64,000 nucleotides of DNA from Neurospora intermedia (GCA_037102815.1 BTPP01000002.1:4650001-4714000); one strand, 5' to 3'. Shown: positions 1 through 13,279, counted from the first letter of the stretch. The notes: generated by a model not told the origin, from the sequence alone. Numbers and translations are program-made.

Positions 1-1
1 A

Positions 2-3000
2 CACTATCAGGTCACCTGCAAGGTGCTGGGTGTGCATCCTGGCGTCCTTCGTGAGAGAATCAGCGGAACGACAGGTCACTCTCAAGGTGTTGTTCTTTCC
101 GCTATCACTGCGGCCGCGGATTCGTGGGAAAGTTTCGAGGAGCATAGCAAGGCTGCCTTGACCATCCTCTTCTGGATCGGCGCTCGCAGCCAGCAAACCT
201 TCCCTAGAACTTCCCTAGCCCCCTCGATGCTTCAAGACTCGGCTGATAATGGCGAGGGTGTTCCTACCCCCATGCTCAGCATTCGAGACCTTCCCCAAGC
301 CGAGGTTCAGAAGCATATCGATCAGACTAATGCCTACCTCCCTGAGGACCAGCATATCTCCATTGCTTTGATCAACAGCCCCCGAAACATGGTCGTTGCT
401 GGACCTCCCAGCTCTCTGCACGGTCTCAACTTGCAGCTGAGAAAGCTCAAGGCTGCTACTGGTCTTGATCAGACCAGAATTCCCCACACCGAGCGTAAGG
501 TTCGGTTCGTGAACCGTTTCCTGCCCATCACTGCTCCTTTCCACAGCAAGTACCTCGCCAAGGCTTCCGACCTGATTGCCGAAGACCTCAAGGACGTTCA
601 AATTGACTCTCGCACCCTGGGTATGCCCGTTTATAACACATTCACGGGCAAGGATCTTCGGGAGGAAGTTGAGGGCAACATTGTTCCTTCCCTTATCCGC
701 ATGATTACGGGCGAGACCGTCCACTGGGAGAAGGCCACCGTTTTCCAGGATGCCACCCATATCCTCGATTTCGGCCCTGGCGGTATCTCTGGTCTCGGCA
801 TTTTGACTAGCCGTAACAAGGAGGGTACCGGTGTTCGCGTCATTCTTGCTGGCACGGTGAACGGAACTGTCACTGATGTTGGCTACAAGCCCGAGTTGTT
901 CGACCGTGACGAGGAGCAGGCAGTTAAGTTTGCTGTGAACTGGGTCAAGGAATACGGTCCTAGACTGGTCAAGAACTCTGTTGGTCGTACATACGTTGAT
1001 ACCAAGATGAGCAGACTTCTTGGTCTCCCGCCCTTGTTGGTCGCTGGTATGACTCCTACCACTGTGCCTTGGGACTTCATTGCTGCCACCATGAATGCTG
1101 GCTACCAGATCGAGCTTGCTGGTGGTGGCTACTACAATGCCAAGACCATGACCGAGGCCATCTCCAAGATTGAGAAGGCTGTTCCTGCTGGTCGCGGTAT
1201 CTGCGTCAACTTGATCTATGTCAACCCTCGCGCCATGGGCTGGCAGATTCCCCTGCTTGGCAGGCTCAGAGCTGAGGGCTACCCCATCGAAGGTCTCACC
1301 ATCGGTGCTGGCGTTCCTTCCATCGAGGTCGCGCAGGAGTATATCGAGACTCTGGGACTCAAGCACATCTCTTTCAAGCCTGGTTCGGGTGAGGCTATTC
1401 AGGCCGTCATCAACATCGCCAAGGCCAACCCTACCTTCCCCGTGATTCTCCAATGGACCGGTGGCAGAGGTGGTGGTCATCACTCGTTTGAGGATTTCCA
1501 TCACCCCATCCTCAACCTCTATGGTCGCATCCGCCGCCAAGAGAACATCATTCTCGTCGCCGGTAGCGGTTTCGGAGGTGCTGATGACACTTACCCCTAC
1601 CTCACTGGTGACTGGTCCATCAAGTATGGCTATCCCCCCATGCCCTTCGACGGCTGCATGTTCGGTAGTCGTATGATGGTCGCCAAGGAAGCCCACACCA
1701 GCCTGGCTGCCAAGCAGGCTATCGTTGACGCTCCTGGTCTTGACGACAGTGACTGGGAGAAGACCTACAAGGGCCCCGCTGGCGGTGTCATCACTGTCCG
1801 CTCTGAGATGGGTGAGCCCATTCATAAGCTCGCCACTCGTGGTGTCCGCTTTTGGGCTGAGATGGACCAGAAGATCTTCAGCCTTCCCAAGGAGAAGAGG
1901 GTCGCTGCTCTTGAGGCTAGCCGTGATTACATCATCGAGAAGCTCAACAAGGACTTCCAAAAGGTCTGGTTTGGTCAGAACAAGGAGGGCAAGGCCGTTG
2001 ATCTTGAGGACATGACATATGCTGAGATTGTTCGCCGCCTGGTCGAGCTTCTCTACGTCAAGGATGAGGCTAGGTGGATTGATCAGTCGTACACCAAGCT
2101 CACTGGTGACTTTATCCACCGTATTGAGGAGCGATTTACTACCACGCCTGGCCAGCCTTCCAGACTCCAGAGTTATGCTGACCTCAAGGAGCCCTACTCT
2201 GCTGTTGAGCAGATTCTCTCGCACTATCCCGAGGCCGAGAAGCAACTCATCAACGCTCAGGATGTCCAACATTTCCTCCTGCTCTGCCAACGTCGTGGAC
2301 AGAAGCCCGTCACCTTTGTGCCTGTTCTCGATGAGAACTTCGAGTTTTTCTTCAAGAAGGATTCGCTCTGGCAGTCGGAGGATCTTGCGGCTGTCGTTGG
2401 CAAGGATGTCGGCCGTACCTGTATTCTTCAGGGTCCCATGGCTGCCAAGCACGCTACCAAGGTGGACGAGCCCATCAAGGACATCCTCGACGGAATTCAC
2501 AACGGTCACATCGCTTTGCTCACCCGTGATATGTATGGCGGCGATGAGAGCAAGATCCCTACCATTGAGTACTTTGGTGGTAAGCTGATCGAGTCAGAAA
2601 TTCCTCTCGATATCGAGGGTCTTACTGTCTCCTATGATGAGCACAAGAACACCTACCGTCTGTCCTCATCGCCTTCCGTTCAACTTCCTTCGCTGGACGC
2701 CTGGCTTTCGCTTCTCGCCGGACACCAAAGAAACTGGCGTTTCGCCCTTCTCCAGTCCGACGTCCTCGTCCAAGGACAAAAGTACCAGACCAACCCCATG
2801 CGCCGCATCTTTGCGCCGGCTCGTGGTCTGTTTGTCGAGATTCTACACCCGAACAACCCCGAGAAGACGGTCATTCTCGTCAAGGAGCAGCCACGCCCCA
2901 ACCGCTACGCTGAGGTCATTGAGGTCAAGCTGGACGGCAAGAACGAGATTGTCGTCAACATGATCAAGGATACCACGGCCCTCGGAAAGCCAGTGCCCCT

Positions 3001-5556
3001 CACTCTCAAGTTTATCTACAACCCCGAGGCTGGCTATGCTCCTATTCATGAGGTTATGGATGGTCGCAATGATCGTATCAAGGAGTTCTACTGGCGCGCG
3101 TGGTTCGGCGATGAGAAGCTCGACCTCGATTCCTCCGTTCATGAAGTCTTCGACGGCGGCAAGACCACCATCACCAGCGAGGCCATCAATGAGTTTGTTC
3201 ACGCCGTTGGCAACACCGGAGAGGCCTTCGTTGACAGACCCGACAAGGTCATGTATGCTCCCATGGACTTTGCTATTGTTGTTGGCTGGAAGGCTATCAC
3301 CAAGCCTATTTTCCCTCGCACCATTGACGGTGACCTGCTCAAGCTCGTCCATTTGTCCAACCAGTTCCGCATGATGCCTGGTGCTGAGCCCCTCAAGAAG
3401 GGCGATGTGGTTTCGACTACTGCTCAGATCAACGCTGTCATCAACCAGGAGTCTGGAAAGATGGTCGAGGTCTGTGGTACCATCACTCGTGACAGTGAGA
3501 AGGTCATGGAGGTTACTTCGCAGTTCTTGTATCGTGGTACCTACACCGACTTCGAGAACACATTCCAGCGCAAGGTGGAGACCCCTATGCAGCTTCATCT
3601 CGCCACCTCCAAGGACGTGGCCGTCCTTCGCTCCAAGGATTGGTTCATGATGGATGATGTTGAGAACCCTGACATTGAGCTTCTCGGCCAGACCCTCACC
3701 TTCCGTCTCCAGACCTTGGTTCGCTTCAAGAACAAGACTGTCTTCAGCCACGTGGAGACCCAGGGCCAGGTTCTTCTTGAGCTCCCGACCAAGGAGATTA
3801 TCCAGGTTGCCACTGTCAACTACTACGCTGGAGAATCTCACGGAAATCCCGTCATCGACTACCTCCAGCGCCATGGTTCCTCCATTGAACAGCCGATCAA
3901 CTTTGAGAACCCCATCCCTCTGAGCGGAAAGACCCCTCTCCAACTCAAGGCGCCCTCGTCCAACGAGACTTATGCCCGCGTCTCCGGTGATTATAACCCC
4001 ATTCACGTCTCTCGTGTCTTTTCCAGCTATGCCAACCTTCCTGGCACCATCACTCACGGCATGTACTCGAGTGCCGCGGTGCGCAGCTTGGTTGAGACCT
4101 GGGCTGCCGAGAACAAGGTTGGCCGCGTTCGCAGCTTCCACGCCTCTCTTACCGGCATGGTTCTGCCCAATGATGATATCAACGTGAAGTTGCAGCACGT
4201 CGGCATGGTTGCTGGCCGGAAGATTATCAAGGTTGAGGCTAGCAACAAGGAGACCGAGGAAAAGGTGCTCCTGGGCGAGGCCGAAATTGAGCAGCCTATC
4301 ACCGCTTACATCTTCACCGGCCAGGGCTCGCAAGAGCAGGGCATGGGTATGGATCTTTATAACAGCAGCCCTGTGGCCAAGGCTGTCTGGGATCGGGCCG
4401 ACAAGTATCTCATGGACACTTATGGTATGTCTCTTACTATTGTCTTTTTGTTGATTCCAATGCTAACAGGTCTATAGGCTTTGCCATCACCAACATTGTC
4501 CGGAACAACCCCAAGGAGCTCACTATTCACTTTGGTGGCCCTCGTGGCAAGGCCATTCGCCAGAACTACATGTCCATGACTTTCGAGACTGTGGCTGCCG
4601 ATGGCTCGATCAAGTCGGAGCGCATGTTCAAGGAGATCGACGAGAAGACTACCTCTTACACTTACCGCTCACCCAACGGTCTTCTCTCGGCTACCCAGTT
4701 CACGCAGCCCGCTCTTACCCTAATGGAGAAGGCCAGCTTCGAGGACATGAAGGCCAAGGGACTTGTGCCCCGTGATAGCACCTTCGCTGGTCACTCTCTT
4801 GGCGAATACTCTGCGCTGGCTGCCCTTGCCGATGTCATGCCCATCGAGTCCCTCGTGTCCGTCGTCTTCTACCGTGGTCTCACCATGCAAGTCGCTGTCG
4901 AGCGCGATGAGACAGGCCGCTCCAACTATGGCATGTGCGCTGTCAACCCCAGCCGTATCAACAAGACTTTCACCGAAGAGGCCTTGCGGTTCGTGGTCGG
5001 TAGCATCGCAGAGACCACCGGATGGCTTCTTGAAATCGTCAACTTCAACGTCGAGAACATGCAGTACGTCTGTGCTGGCGACTTGCGTGCGCTTGACACC
5101 CTTGGCGGTGTGTGCAACGCTATCAAGATGATGAAGATCGACATTGAGAAAATGCGCAAGGAGTACTCTGCCGAGACTGTCAAGGAGCAGCTGGTCGAGA
5201 TCATCAAGTCGTGCGCCAACGACACTCAGGCTAAACCCACTCCCCTCGTTCTCCAGCGTGGCTTTGCAACCATCCCGCTCCCCGGTATCGATGTGCCCTT
5301 CCACTCGACCTTCCTGCGCTCTGGTGTCAAGCCTTTCAGAAGCTTCTTGCTTAAGAAGATCAACAAGACTACCATCGACCCATCGAAGCTTATTGGCAAG
5401 TACATCCCCAACGTGACTGCTAAGCCATTCGCAATCACCAAGGAGTATTTCGAGGATGTCTACCGGTTGACGAACTCCCCTAAGATCCAACAGATCTTGG
5501 CAAACTGGGATAAGTACCAGGAGGAGGGTGTCAGTGGAATCCCTGATGCGGAGTAA
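2..5556 (+). CDS. fas1: Fatty acid synthase beta subunit, 5' truncated by the window edge
   Basis: Cytosolic type I fatty acid synthase beta chain, which with the alpha chain forms the fungal alpha6-beta6 complex. Exons are <2-4424 and 4478-5556; the intron 4425-4477 starts GTATGT, has a GCTAAC branch site and restores the family sequence [11 protein letters not shown]. In the window 1833 residues are encoded, so about 250 N-terminal residues lie upstream (family length about 2050-2100). Domains in order: acetyltransferase with GHSQG (Ser codon 80-82); FMN-dependent enoyl reductase starting near [15 protein letters not shown] (about 1032-1080); dehydratase, with a MaoC-like hot dog motif [10 protein letters not shown] near 3986-4015; malonyl/palmitoyl transferase with [13 protein letters not shown] (Ser codon 4795-4797). 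TAA stop at 5554-5556. Codon use is very biased, as in highly expressed genes, and leaves long antisense ORFs that are not genes. Identification is secure. Confidence 0.98.
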
Positions 5557-6502
5557 CCGGTTTGTGTGTTGAGGGGAACAAGGACAGCATGACGGCGTTT
5601 GAGAGAGGAAAATTACTGGTATTGAGGCGGCGGGAATGTCTTCATAGGTTATTTTGTTCGCCGTGGTTGTTTTTTTCCATGTGTTATAATCATTTCTTCA
5701 TCATGGTTTTAGGCGTTTTAGACGATGTACTTTCGGCACGGAAAATATGTCAAGCATAGAAGGCAAATCTATAGTGTTCGCTGAACGACGGTGCCCCCAC
5801 CTGAGCGCTGTGAATCACCTCGCACGCTAAACTCATCTTTATGACCCTGCGTTCATTGTTCCCAACTTGTCTTCCGGGCCCGTAAAGTCTGGCTGGTGCT
5901 GCAGCCATGACAAAATATCAAGAGTGATGAGCACAGGGATTAAGGTCAAGGCCCGTTGAAGAAATGAGGAGCGGAATGGAGAAAGCTGTGCAGGTACGAC
6001 TCTGCAAGTGTACCGTGAGAACGAGAAGGAAGATATAAGCAAGAAAGATGCCAGAAGGAGAAAAGAGTTGACTGCGAGAAGGAACGGTGAAGCTATGGCG
6101 GGCCCGAGCATCGAAATGAGAAGGAGGAGGAGGAGGAGAAGCAAGCTCGTCAAGAGCAATTTCTACGCTGTCTAGAGCAAGTAATTACCCATGATTTGCA
6201 TCTTGTAGAAAACATCAACACAATATCAACTACACCATATCGACAGATTGTCAAGCAGCAATAGAGGATCAGTCATCGCTCTCCCGCCATAATAACCTTC
6301 AGCTTGGAATATTATCTCGTCAACGAACCAACGCCGGTCATCACGAGTGCGCATACGCGAAACATCACGGAGAAGTATATCAACATTCAAACATTATCAT
6401 TGCGCGCGGTCTCGGCCATTGTCTGCGACGAACCGCTTTCCTTGGAAAGAACACTGGGCCTTTTCTATCCCCGTAAGTACCCGATGATCTTGACTGGGAA
6501 TC
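5557..6502. other. Intergenic region downstream of fas1
   Basis: Contains the 3' UTR of the fatty acid synthase gene and about 700 bp with no convincing coding sequence. A purine-rich GAGGAGGAGG run lies near 6120-6140. An ORF from the ATG at 6304 ends in a possible GTAAGT donor at 6473; with the branch-like GCTAAC and CAG at 6535 this could be an intron leading into the doubtful gene at 6503-7081, but the phases do not join cleanly. Confidence 0.5.
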
Positions 6503-7081
6503 ATGCTACGCAGCGCTAACGCTGAATTATACCAGACTTACTTTCCGGCCATGAACCAAGAGGCATCCAGCAAAAACGACGAAGTTCAGCGGCGCAGATG
6601 GCTTCTCGGCAAAATATATGCATTCAAACAATCGATTCGCGAAAATGAACTTAACCCTTCGCCAGGCTACGCACTCAACAAGGAGCCTGGGTATGCAAAG
6701 GTGGTTAGTTCTTTAAAAGACGGGACACGTCTATTGCGGAACTCGCCAGGCCCTGTAGAGGCTCACATGTGGTCGATGGCGTAGGGATGCCTGTTTCCCG
6801 TGGACCGGTTCAATGATGAGCTTCTGCGGTCTGTGAGGGAGCAATCGCCGAGTGTCTTTGAGATGGCATTACTTTGTTATCTTGAAGTCTGTGAAGAGTA
6901 TGTCAAACAGATGATGGTTCATTGCGCGCAATACTTGGACTACCGGCTTGCTCGGCTGAAGCAGCACCAGGAGATGGTGGAAGCAATAAAGGGAGATGAC
7001 CGAGCCCCTGGGCCTGAAACCGATGGCGAAGGAGACGAGATAGCAGAAGGAGATAAGAAAGCACAAACATTGGCGAACTAG
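6503..7081 (+). pseudogene. Doubtful small gene with an in-frame TAG
   Basis: Two ORFs lie in the same reading frame, separated only by a TAG at 6782-6784: 6503-6781 (with a second in-frame ATG at 6551) and 6785-7078 followed by a TAG stop. Read through, they give about 190 residues that look protein-like: a charged helical part (motifs RRRWLLGKIYAFKQ and EMALLCYLEVCEEYVKQMM) and an acidic tail. I do not recognise the family. The stop may mark a decayed gene, or may be removed by an intron I could not define: candidate GT donors in phase lack a good branch site. A real upstream exon from 6304 is also possible. It could equally be a chance ORF pair. Confidence 0.3.
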
Positions 7082-10000
7082 AAAACAGAGGAAAGTATGG
7101 AGAAGGGAAGTGTACCAACTGTTTATACCGTAGCACCAGCGGTGGCTTGCTTTTGAATACAATATTCCAGCGCTGAAGACCGGTTTGATAACGCGGTTCT
7201 GGTGATGACACTGCTTTTTGCCCCGTTGACCATTTCGCGGGTTTGCATCCGCTGTTCACTCTTCAATATTCTCATGGAACTATCACGTAAATAATTAACT
7301 TCCTTGTCTCCTAGCTCAAAAATTGAATCCTAGGGTACTGCGATGTATGTACAACTGGATTACCAGATCCACTATTGTGTCATCTCACTATAGTTGTGTG
7401 CACCCGTACTTTCACCGCAGCGTTCTTCGAACTGTCGGTCTCGCCAATGCTTGAACGAAGACATCGCAAGACTGAACAACGCATGGAAGGCACAAAACTG
7501 CATGTTTTGAGATATTTACCTTCATGTAACGCCGTCACGTAGGCTTTATACAGTCGGCCCGCTCTCCATCCCTCCAACAACGTATATAACTATACATTCG
7601 TCATCCTGGAGCTCTCACCATATTCAATAACTCCGGACACCCAACAGAAGATCATCTCTAAAACTTCTGGGGGGTTTCGAGTGCCTTTGGGGAACACGAT
7701 CGGAGGTAGGAACCTCGGAGCACCAGTAGGTACATACGTCGCTGTATGACTAAAACCGCTGTGTGTCTCTGCCCAGTCCCAGGTTCTACAAAACAACGGC
7801 GTAAATCGGAGCATCGCCGTTTGAGACCTCCGATGGAGTTTACTTAATATTTCAAATGTCTTCAAAATTGAGGATGGCACCAAGAGAAACCGAAGAGAAA
7901 TGGGAGCAGAAATAAAACGACAAGCAAAACAATAACAATGCCTCCCAGAAACCACAGGTCAGCCTGACCAGAGACGGCTTGCTGATATGCTTTACTCGCC
8001 CACATGCTCTCTTATCTACTTTCGTGGCACAAATCAGCGTCGTCGACTGTTCCTGAAGCCTGGAGGCCGGAAGGTTGCGTGTGACTACTGTGCAGAGCAG
8101 ATGATGCCCGTTCCTTTTTCTTTATGCTAACTTGCGCATCTCCTTCCTTCCATACAGCTCTCTTCTTGTTTATTTCTGGGTATTCAAGCTGAGATAGCTG
8201 AGTTGAGGGAGAGAGAAAAGAAAAAGAAAAGGCCAAGGAAACACAGACACTTGAGCCATACGTACCTGTCTGAGAATGTCTCATTTTCCCTGTAAACATT
8301 AAAGGGCTTTCATCCTCCTGCGGGTAAGGAGGTGTCTAGAAAGGCATGCGAGGTCTCGGGATGCCATGTGGCAGATTTTGAGCATGTCTTTTCAGAAAAA
8401 AAGCAACAAAAGATTTCCAGGCTGAAGACTGAAAAGCATTACACAGCGTCTCCCCATGGTTTATGCATCATACAATGCATCATGTACCTCACGATATGTA
8501 CGTTGACTGTCATCACGCGACACTAATGTTGGGGTGGATGAAGGGTACAGCAGTCCCGATGTGTACAGAGCACGGCTATGGAAACGGGACATTTGTATAC
8601 AAAGAACTAGAAGCATTATGCTGTATGTTGAATCGAAGGAACGAACGAATGGCCAACTGCAGGGTGCTGCAACGGCAGCAGCAGCAATAAATACATGTAG
8701 CATGATTGACAGCAACTTGTCTTGAACGGAGAACTTGGTAATCGACGATTGGCAAAACTCCTCAAAGCTGATTGCACACCCATGACATAGGCGGCGTTCC
8801 GGGAGGAGTGTATAGAAGCCATCAATGGGCAATCGACGCACGCTGAGTGTTAGGGGAACTCCAATAAACTGATTGACCGATATTATACGAGGGAGTGAAC
8901 AAGTTCGAAACAGGAACATGGCTTTGAAGAGAAGTTCATGCAGCATGATTGTCACCAACTGTGACATCCGTTACTTGATGAATGCTCAGGTCCACGTAAT
9001 CACGGAATTACAACTTCTGAGCCGGGACCGGTCCCGGAACCGGCGGAACCGGAATCCCGTCGGAATATACGATCGATATCAGACGAACTGTTGGAGTCTT
9101 CCAAGTGAGACAACGTGACGACTTCCTATGGGACCCGGGGAACTGGTTGTTGGGGTTGAAACAGTAGGGATGAAAAGTCAAAACTCAAAAGGCCTAGCCC
9201 AGAATTTCCACAAGTTCAATTCCGTCATTGCGGGTGCGCGCAAACGTCCGTCGTCGTCCGTCCCTGTCGGAAGAAGACCCCCCATGTTATCGGAAACCAT
9301 CATCAGCCCTGCCTCCCTGCCTGCCTGGCTGCCTGCCTGCGCCCCTGTGCATTTGAAGACGCATTGGAAGGCAAGAACAACACATCAATCAATGGAATTA
9401 ATGAATTGGCAAGCCACTCGACGAACCAATCTTTTGCTCTTGTTTTCCAATGCTGTGAAACATACCCATGAAGCACATACATTGACTGCATGGTATCTGC
9501 TCGGTTTCCCCAGGATTTCAATTAGAATAGTCGTACTTTCCCCATGGGCAACGAAAATGTGTCAACTGGACGCAATGCCCCCCGCAGTTTCTACATGTAT
9601 CAATTTCCGACCTACCTACGGGATTCGGTCACATAGGATACCGACATCCCGGTAGACTATATGAGCATCCGGAGGTTGATACTGTTTTTAATGTAGCATT
9701 GGGAGATCGCAGACCGAAAAGCAAAAAAGCTGGATTTCCTTCTTGCTAGACCTGATCACCACGACGTACACTAGGTAACCACGATACATAGCTACGGGCA
9801 CCATCGCCATCAACAGTTACACCACTACTTATCACCAAAACCAAAAATATCGACAGGCGAACTCAGCCTTACCTAGTCAAACTCACGTCAAATACCACTT
9901 CGTAAAAGCCCGTCATCGGGCTTCTCACTCATCCTCACCTAAAATACACTACATACGTCTAAGCCGCACGCATTCCGCTGTTGCGATGGCATCCAAATAA

Positions 10001-11682
10001 GCCCAAGCCCCCCCTGCTTGGAAATCTTGGAGATCGTCGGGCGGTGAGTTGATAAGTCCGGTGTTCCAAAAAGTCAATACACTACACTGTACTAGTCAGT
10101 AGTGTAGTGATTTGCAACTTACATATTGGGCAAACCGGCATCCAGAACTCTGAATGGTTCGCTGTTTCCTACCCCCAACCACGTTTCCTTTGCACAACCC
10201 AAACCGAACCGGGCGAACCGAACGGAAGAGGTTCCAAAGTGTGGGTACGGCTCCCGCAATGTTTCGTTTCGGTTCGTTTCGTTTCGTTCCGTCACAGTGA
10301 AGGTAGTTTAGTGGGAAATGGAGAGACGCGGGCCGTCCCCTGTTTTTCCCTTTCTTTCGTTTCCTTCGTTCCGTCTTCTTCGTTCTGTCCTCTACAACCG
10401 TTTTTTTTTTTTTTTTAAATCCTTCTTTCGCGCTAGTGTTTCAAAAGCCCACAGCATACTCCGCCATCATCCACCGCCTTCCTGCGCTCCCGACTGGGCT
10501 GACGACTTGAAGACGGTCCCTTCACGTCACTTGAGTACCACCTCAGTTCCGCTGTAGATCTCACCGGTTCTCACCGAGTTTTCGCAAAGGGTCTTGTCTT
10601 ACACTACTTGGCTCTCTCTCCGCTGCTATGACGAGCGATCGGTGGATCCGAACACTATGTACCTACCCTCTATGCTTCAAAGCCGACCCTGAATTCTGCC
10701 TGATTTGTGTGCGTGTTCTAGACCTGCGTCTATCAGATTAGCGGCCTGTGTGTACTGGCCACTCAGCGGTGCCATGTCCCGTGACTTTTTTTTTTTTTTT
10801 TAACCAGCTCACGTTGGCACGACGAAATGCAAAGAGAATGAAAGTCAGTTGGTAAGTAGAAAGGGTCAATTTAAACACCAGACATTATCGTATTTCCATG
10901 TTTTCCACTATATGCTATACATCCCATCAACTCGACTCGTTCTTCATCTTTCCAAACTCTGCATCCTCCTGTTTTCTTCTTCTCTCTCCCGCATCCGCCT
11001 CCCCCGATTTTCGATTTGCCGAAACGTTGATATGCCACCTGGAACCAGCCCAGTGCGCGCACTACCGCCCGCTCGGTGTACAAGAAGAAGAGAAGATCCA
11101 GTGACCAAACCCGGGAACCAGTCCATCTTGATTTAGAAAGTTGGTAGTAGTAATACCATGTTGTTTCTTGAAAAATCCCAGTGTGTCGCAGCAGTTAACC
11201 AGCAACCGTGCTTCGTTGTGTGCCATTCCATCTCTAAATGTTGAACGAAAGTAAAATGCGATGCTGATTCCTAATGTCATAACCATAAGATCGTAAGATA
11301 GAAAAGCAAGAAAGCCAGCCCATGGCAATACGTCGCTCACGTCATCTGACTCGAGCCACCACAGAAAGAAAAAAAAAAGAAAATTGAAGAAAAATGAACA
11401 CCGCGCATATGCATGTGATCTGGGTTTCCAGATTCTTCTTGAAAGACATAAAAAAAAAAATGAAACGCAATGCTTGATCCTCCCGCTTTTCATGATAAAT
11501 CGTAGGTAAAAATCAATTGTGATAACGCCAAAGGTTGCTCAATATCGTAACGCGTAAGAAAATGGTGAACGTAAAACAATAAAAGAAAGCCGATGTGAAT
11601 CGCAAAGTTTATCGTTGATACTGACAAAGGAGATTGAACCGGTGAGGACCGCAATAACCATTGGTGAAGTGAAAAACATTGT
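7082..11682. other. Gene-poor convergent intergenic region
   Basis: About 4.6 kb with no coding sequence I can support. It holds short ORFs in several frames that lack recognisable motifs, a GC-rich palindrome at 9022-9037, a small hairpin near 10084-10112, a TTTCG-rich stretch near 10260-10300, and T runs near 10400-10418 and 10786-10802. The flanking genes point towards each other, so part of this may be 3' UTR of the unknown gene at 11683-13279. Confidence 0.5.
9022..9037. repeat. 16-bp perfect palindrome followed by a direct repeat
   Basis: The sequence CCGGGACCGGTCCCGG is identical to its reverse complement. It is followed by two copies of GGAACCGG (9036-9043 and 9045-9052). This is seen directly; no function is known. 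It could be a protein-binding site or chance in a GC-rich patch. Confidence 0.8.
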
Positions 11683-13279
11683 TTAGCAGACTGCTATGGG
11701 CTGATCAAGCCGCATCGGGGTAGGTTGGTGAGACTGAGTTTGCGAGTGCCGCCGACCGAAGACGTGCTGCATGATGGCTCGTGGGCTGGCGTCAATGCTG
11801 GGAAGGTTGACGGTCTTGTGTGTCAATGGCACGGGGATGCGATGGACCTTCCTGGAGGTCTGCCACTTCTCCTTGATACAATCGTCGACAAGAGCCATGA
11901 GGCCAGAAGCCATGATAACACTAGTCAAATATGATTAGAGGATGTCCAATCTTCCTTTTACCGGGTATGTGGAAAACTTACTCAGCAACATCGGTAACAG
12001 CATCAATGATCGTCTCATCAGCGATCCACATGAAGCATGGGGGAACCCACCCGCCAGCGCGCTCGTCGGCATCAACCTGAGCGGGCGATCGAGTCTCGGG
12101 AACAATGTGGGCGACTGGGGCACTGAGGTTTCCGTCGCGGATGAGGTGGAATGAAACTTGACCCCCCATCTGTTTGTCGACAGAACGCTTCCAGGCATAG
12201 TTGTGACCCCACCACTCAAACTCGTACCGCTTGTTGTTCTTACCACCGCGGCGGTGCACATCGACACGGGCATAGTTGCTGAATTCAAGCTTGATGGTGT
12301 TGGTGGGAACGGCACGGTGCGTCTTGCCCTTGGAACTGAGAGACATGCGCGAAGAGTTGCTGTGGTTGCACAACTCATCGTCACCGTAGCACGAGTCGCT
12401 GGTGTTGGGTCGGCTGGAGCAAATAGATGCAGCACCAGACGTTGGTGTGCGCCGGAGGACGGGCTTGGACTTGGTCGCAGCACTGAGCGTCTTGATGGCT
12501 GTCGACATTGAGCGCTTCAAGTTGGGGCGATCGTGGTGGCTCTTGTTGACATCATCCCTGGAGGCAGCCCTAGACTTGGCCTTGGCCGCCGTTGACGACT
12601 CGGCGTACTTGCGCTTCGAGTTGCAGACCTCGCGCCCGGAGTCACGGCAGTACCGGCGCAGAGAGAATTCGCGCTTGGCCAAGTCGTACATGCGCAGATG
12701 GAAGAGTTGATAGACGGTTCTTCTGCGGCCAGTGACGACAGTGTCGATGCGCAAGTTCATGTTCCCGTCCGACGTGTATTCATCGTGACGGATGGAGAGA
12801 CGGTTGAGCGAGGGGAAGAGCTTGGCGAAATCCTGAGGGGTGGTTGCCCGGACGTTGGGTTCCACAAGTTCACGGCGGTACGTGGGGAGCGGCGGGATGC
12901 TGGTGTCCTCGGCCTCCACCACGGGTGATTCGTTATCAAGGTCCATGGCGTCAAGATCCTGGGATGAGGCGGTCGTGGAGGCGTAAGTCTCTACCGAGGA
13001 ACGTGGGTAGAGCGAAGTGGCTGGGCTGACATCGTCCTGGTAGACATATGGCTTGGGTTGCGAGTGGTGGTAAGAAGAGGGAGTATACAGGTCTTCCTCC
13101 ATCCTTGTCGACGTGCCCATAGCCTTGTGGTCTGAGAAGTAGTGGTCCTGAGTGGAATAGAGCGAAGTAGGGGCGGTAGAGTGAGTGAGGTGGGACTCGA
13201 ACGAGTCGTGGCTCTGCTGGTGAGAGTGGCCACTGGAAGTGCTCTGGCTCGAGCCTTGTCTTCTATGACTTGACGACAT
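11683..13279 (-). CDS. Conserved-looking protein of unknown function
   Basis: Two exons on the minus strand: 13279-11982 and 11920-11683. The intron 11981-11921 has GTAAGT, CTAATC and a TAG acceptor, and it joins GA|T so that the reading frame continues as DVADVIMASGLMALVDDC. The product is 511 aa. The first 120 residues are Ser/Gln/His-rich and probably disordered. A central block includes DFAKLFPSLNRLSIRHDEY and FHLRMYDLAKREFSLRRYC. After a basic Ser-rich linker, a C-terminal block includes IKLEFSNYARVDVHRRGG, YEFEWWGHNYAWKR and GGWVPPCFMWIAD. The ordered blocks and clean splice site argue for a real gene. I do not recognise the family, so no function is assigned. The region 5' of the ATG is CT/GA-rich. 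Confidence 0.88.

Noticed and set aside
215-2509. 764-codon antisense ORF opposite fas1
   Set aside because: It mirrors a strongly biased real coding frame, starts without a conserved ATG context and shows no domain.
8461-8967. 168-codon minus-strand ORF
   Set aside because: No motif or gene context; the composition looks like translated non-coding sequence.
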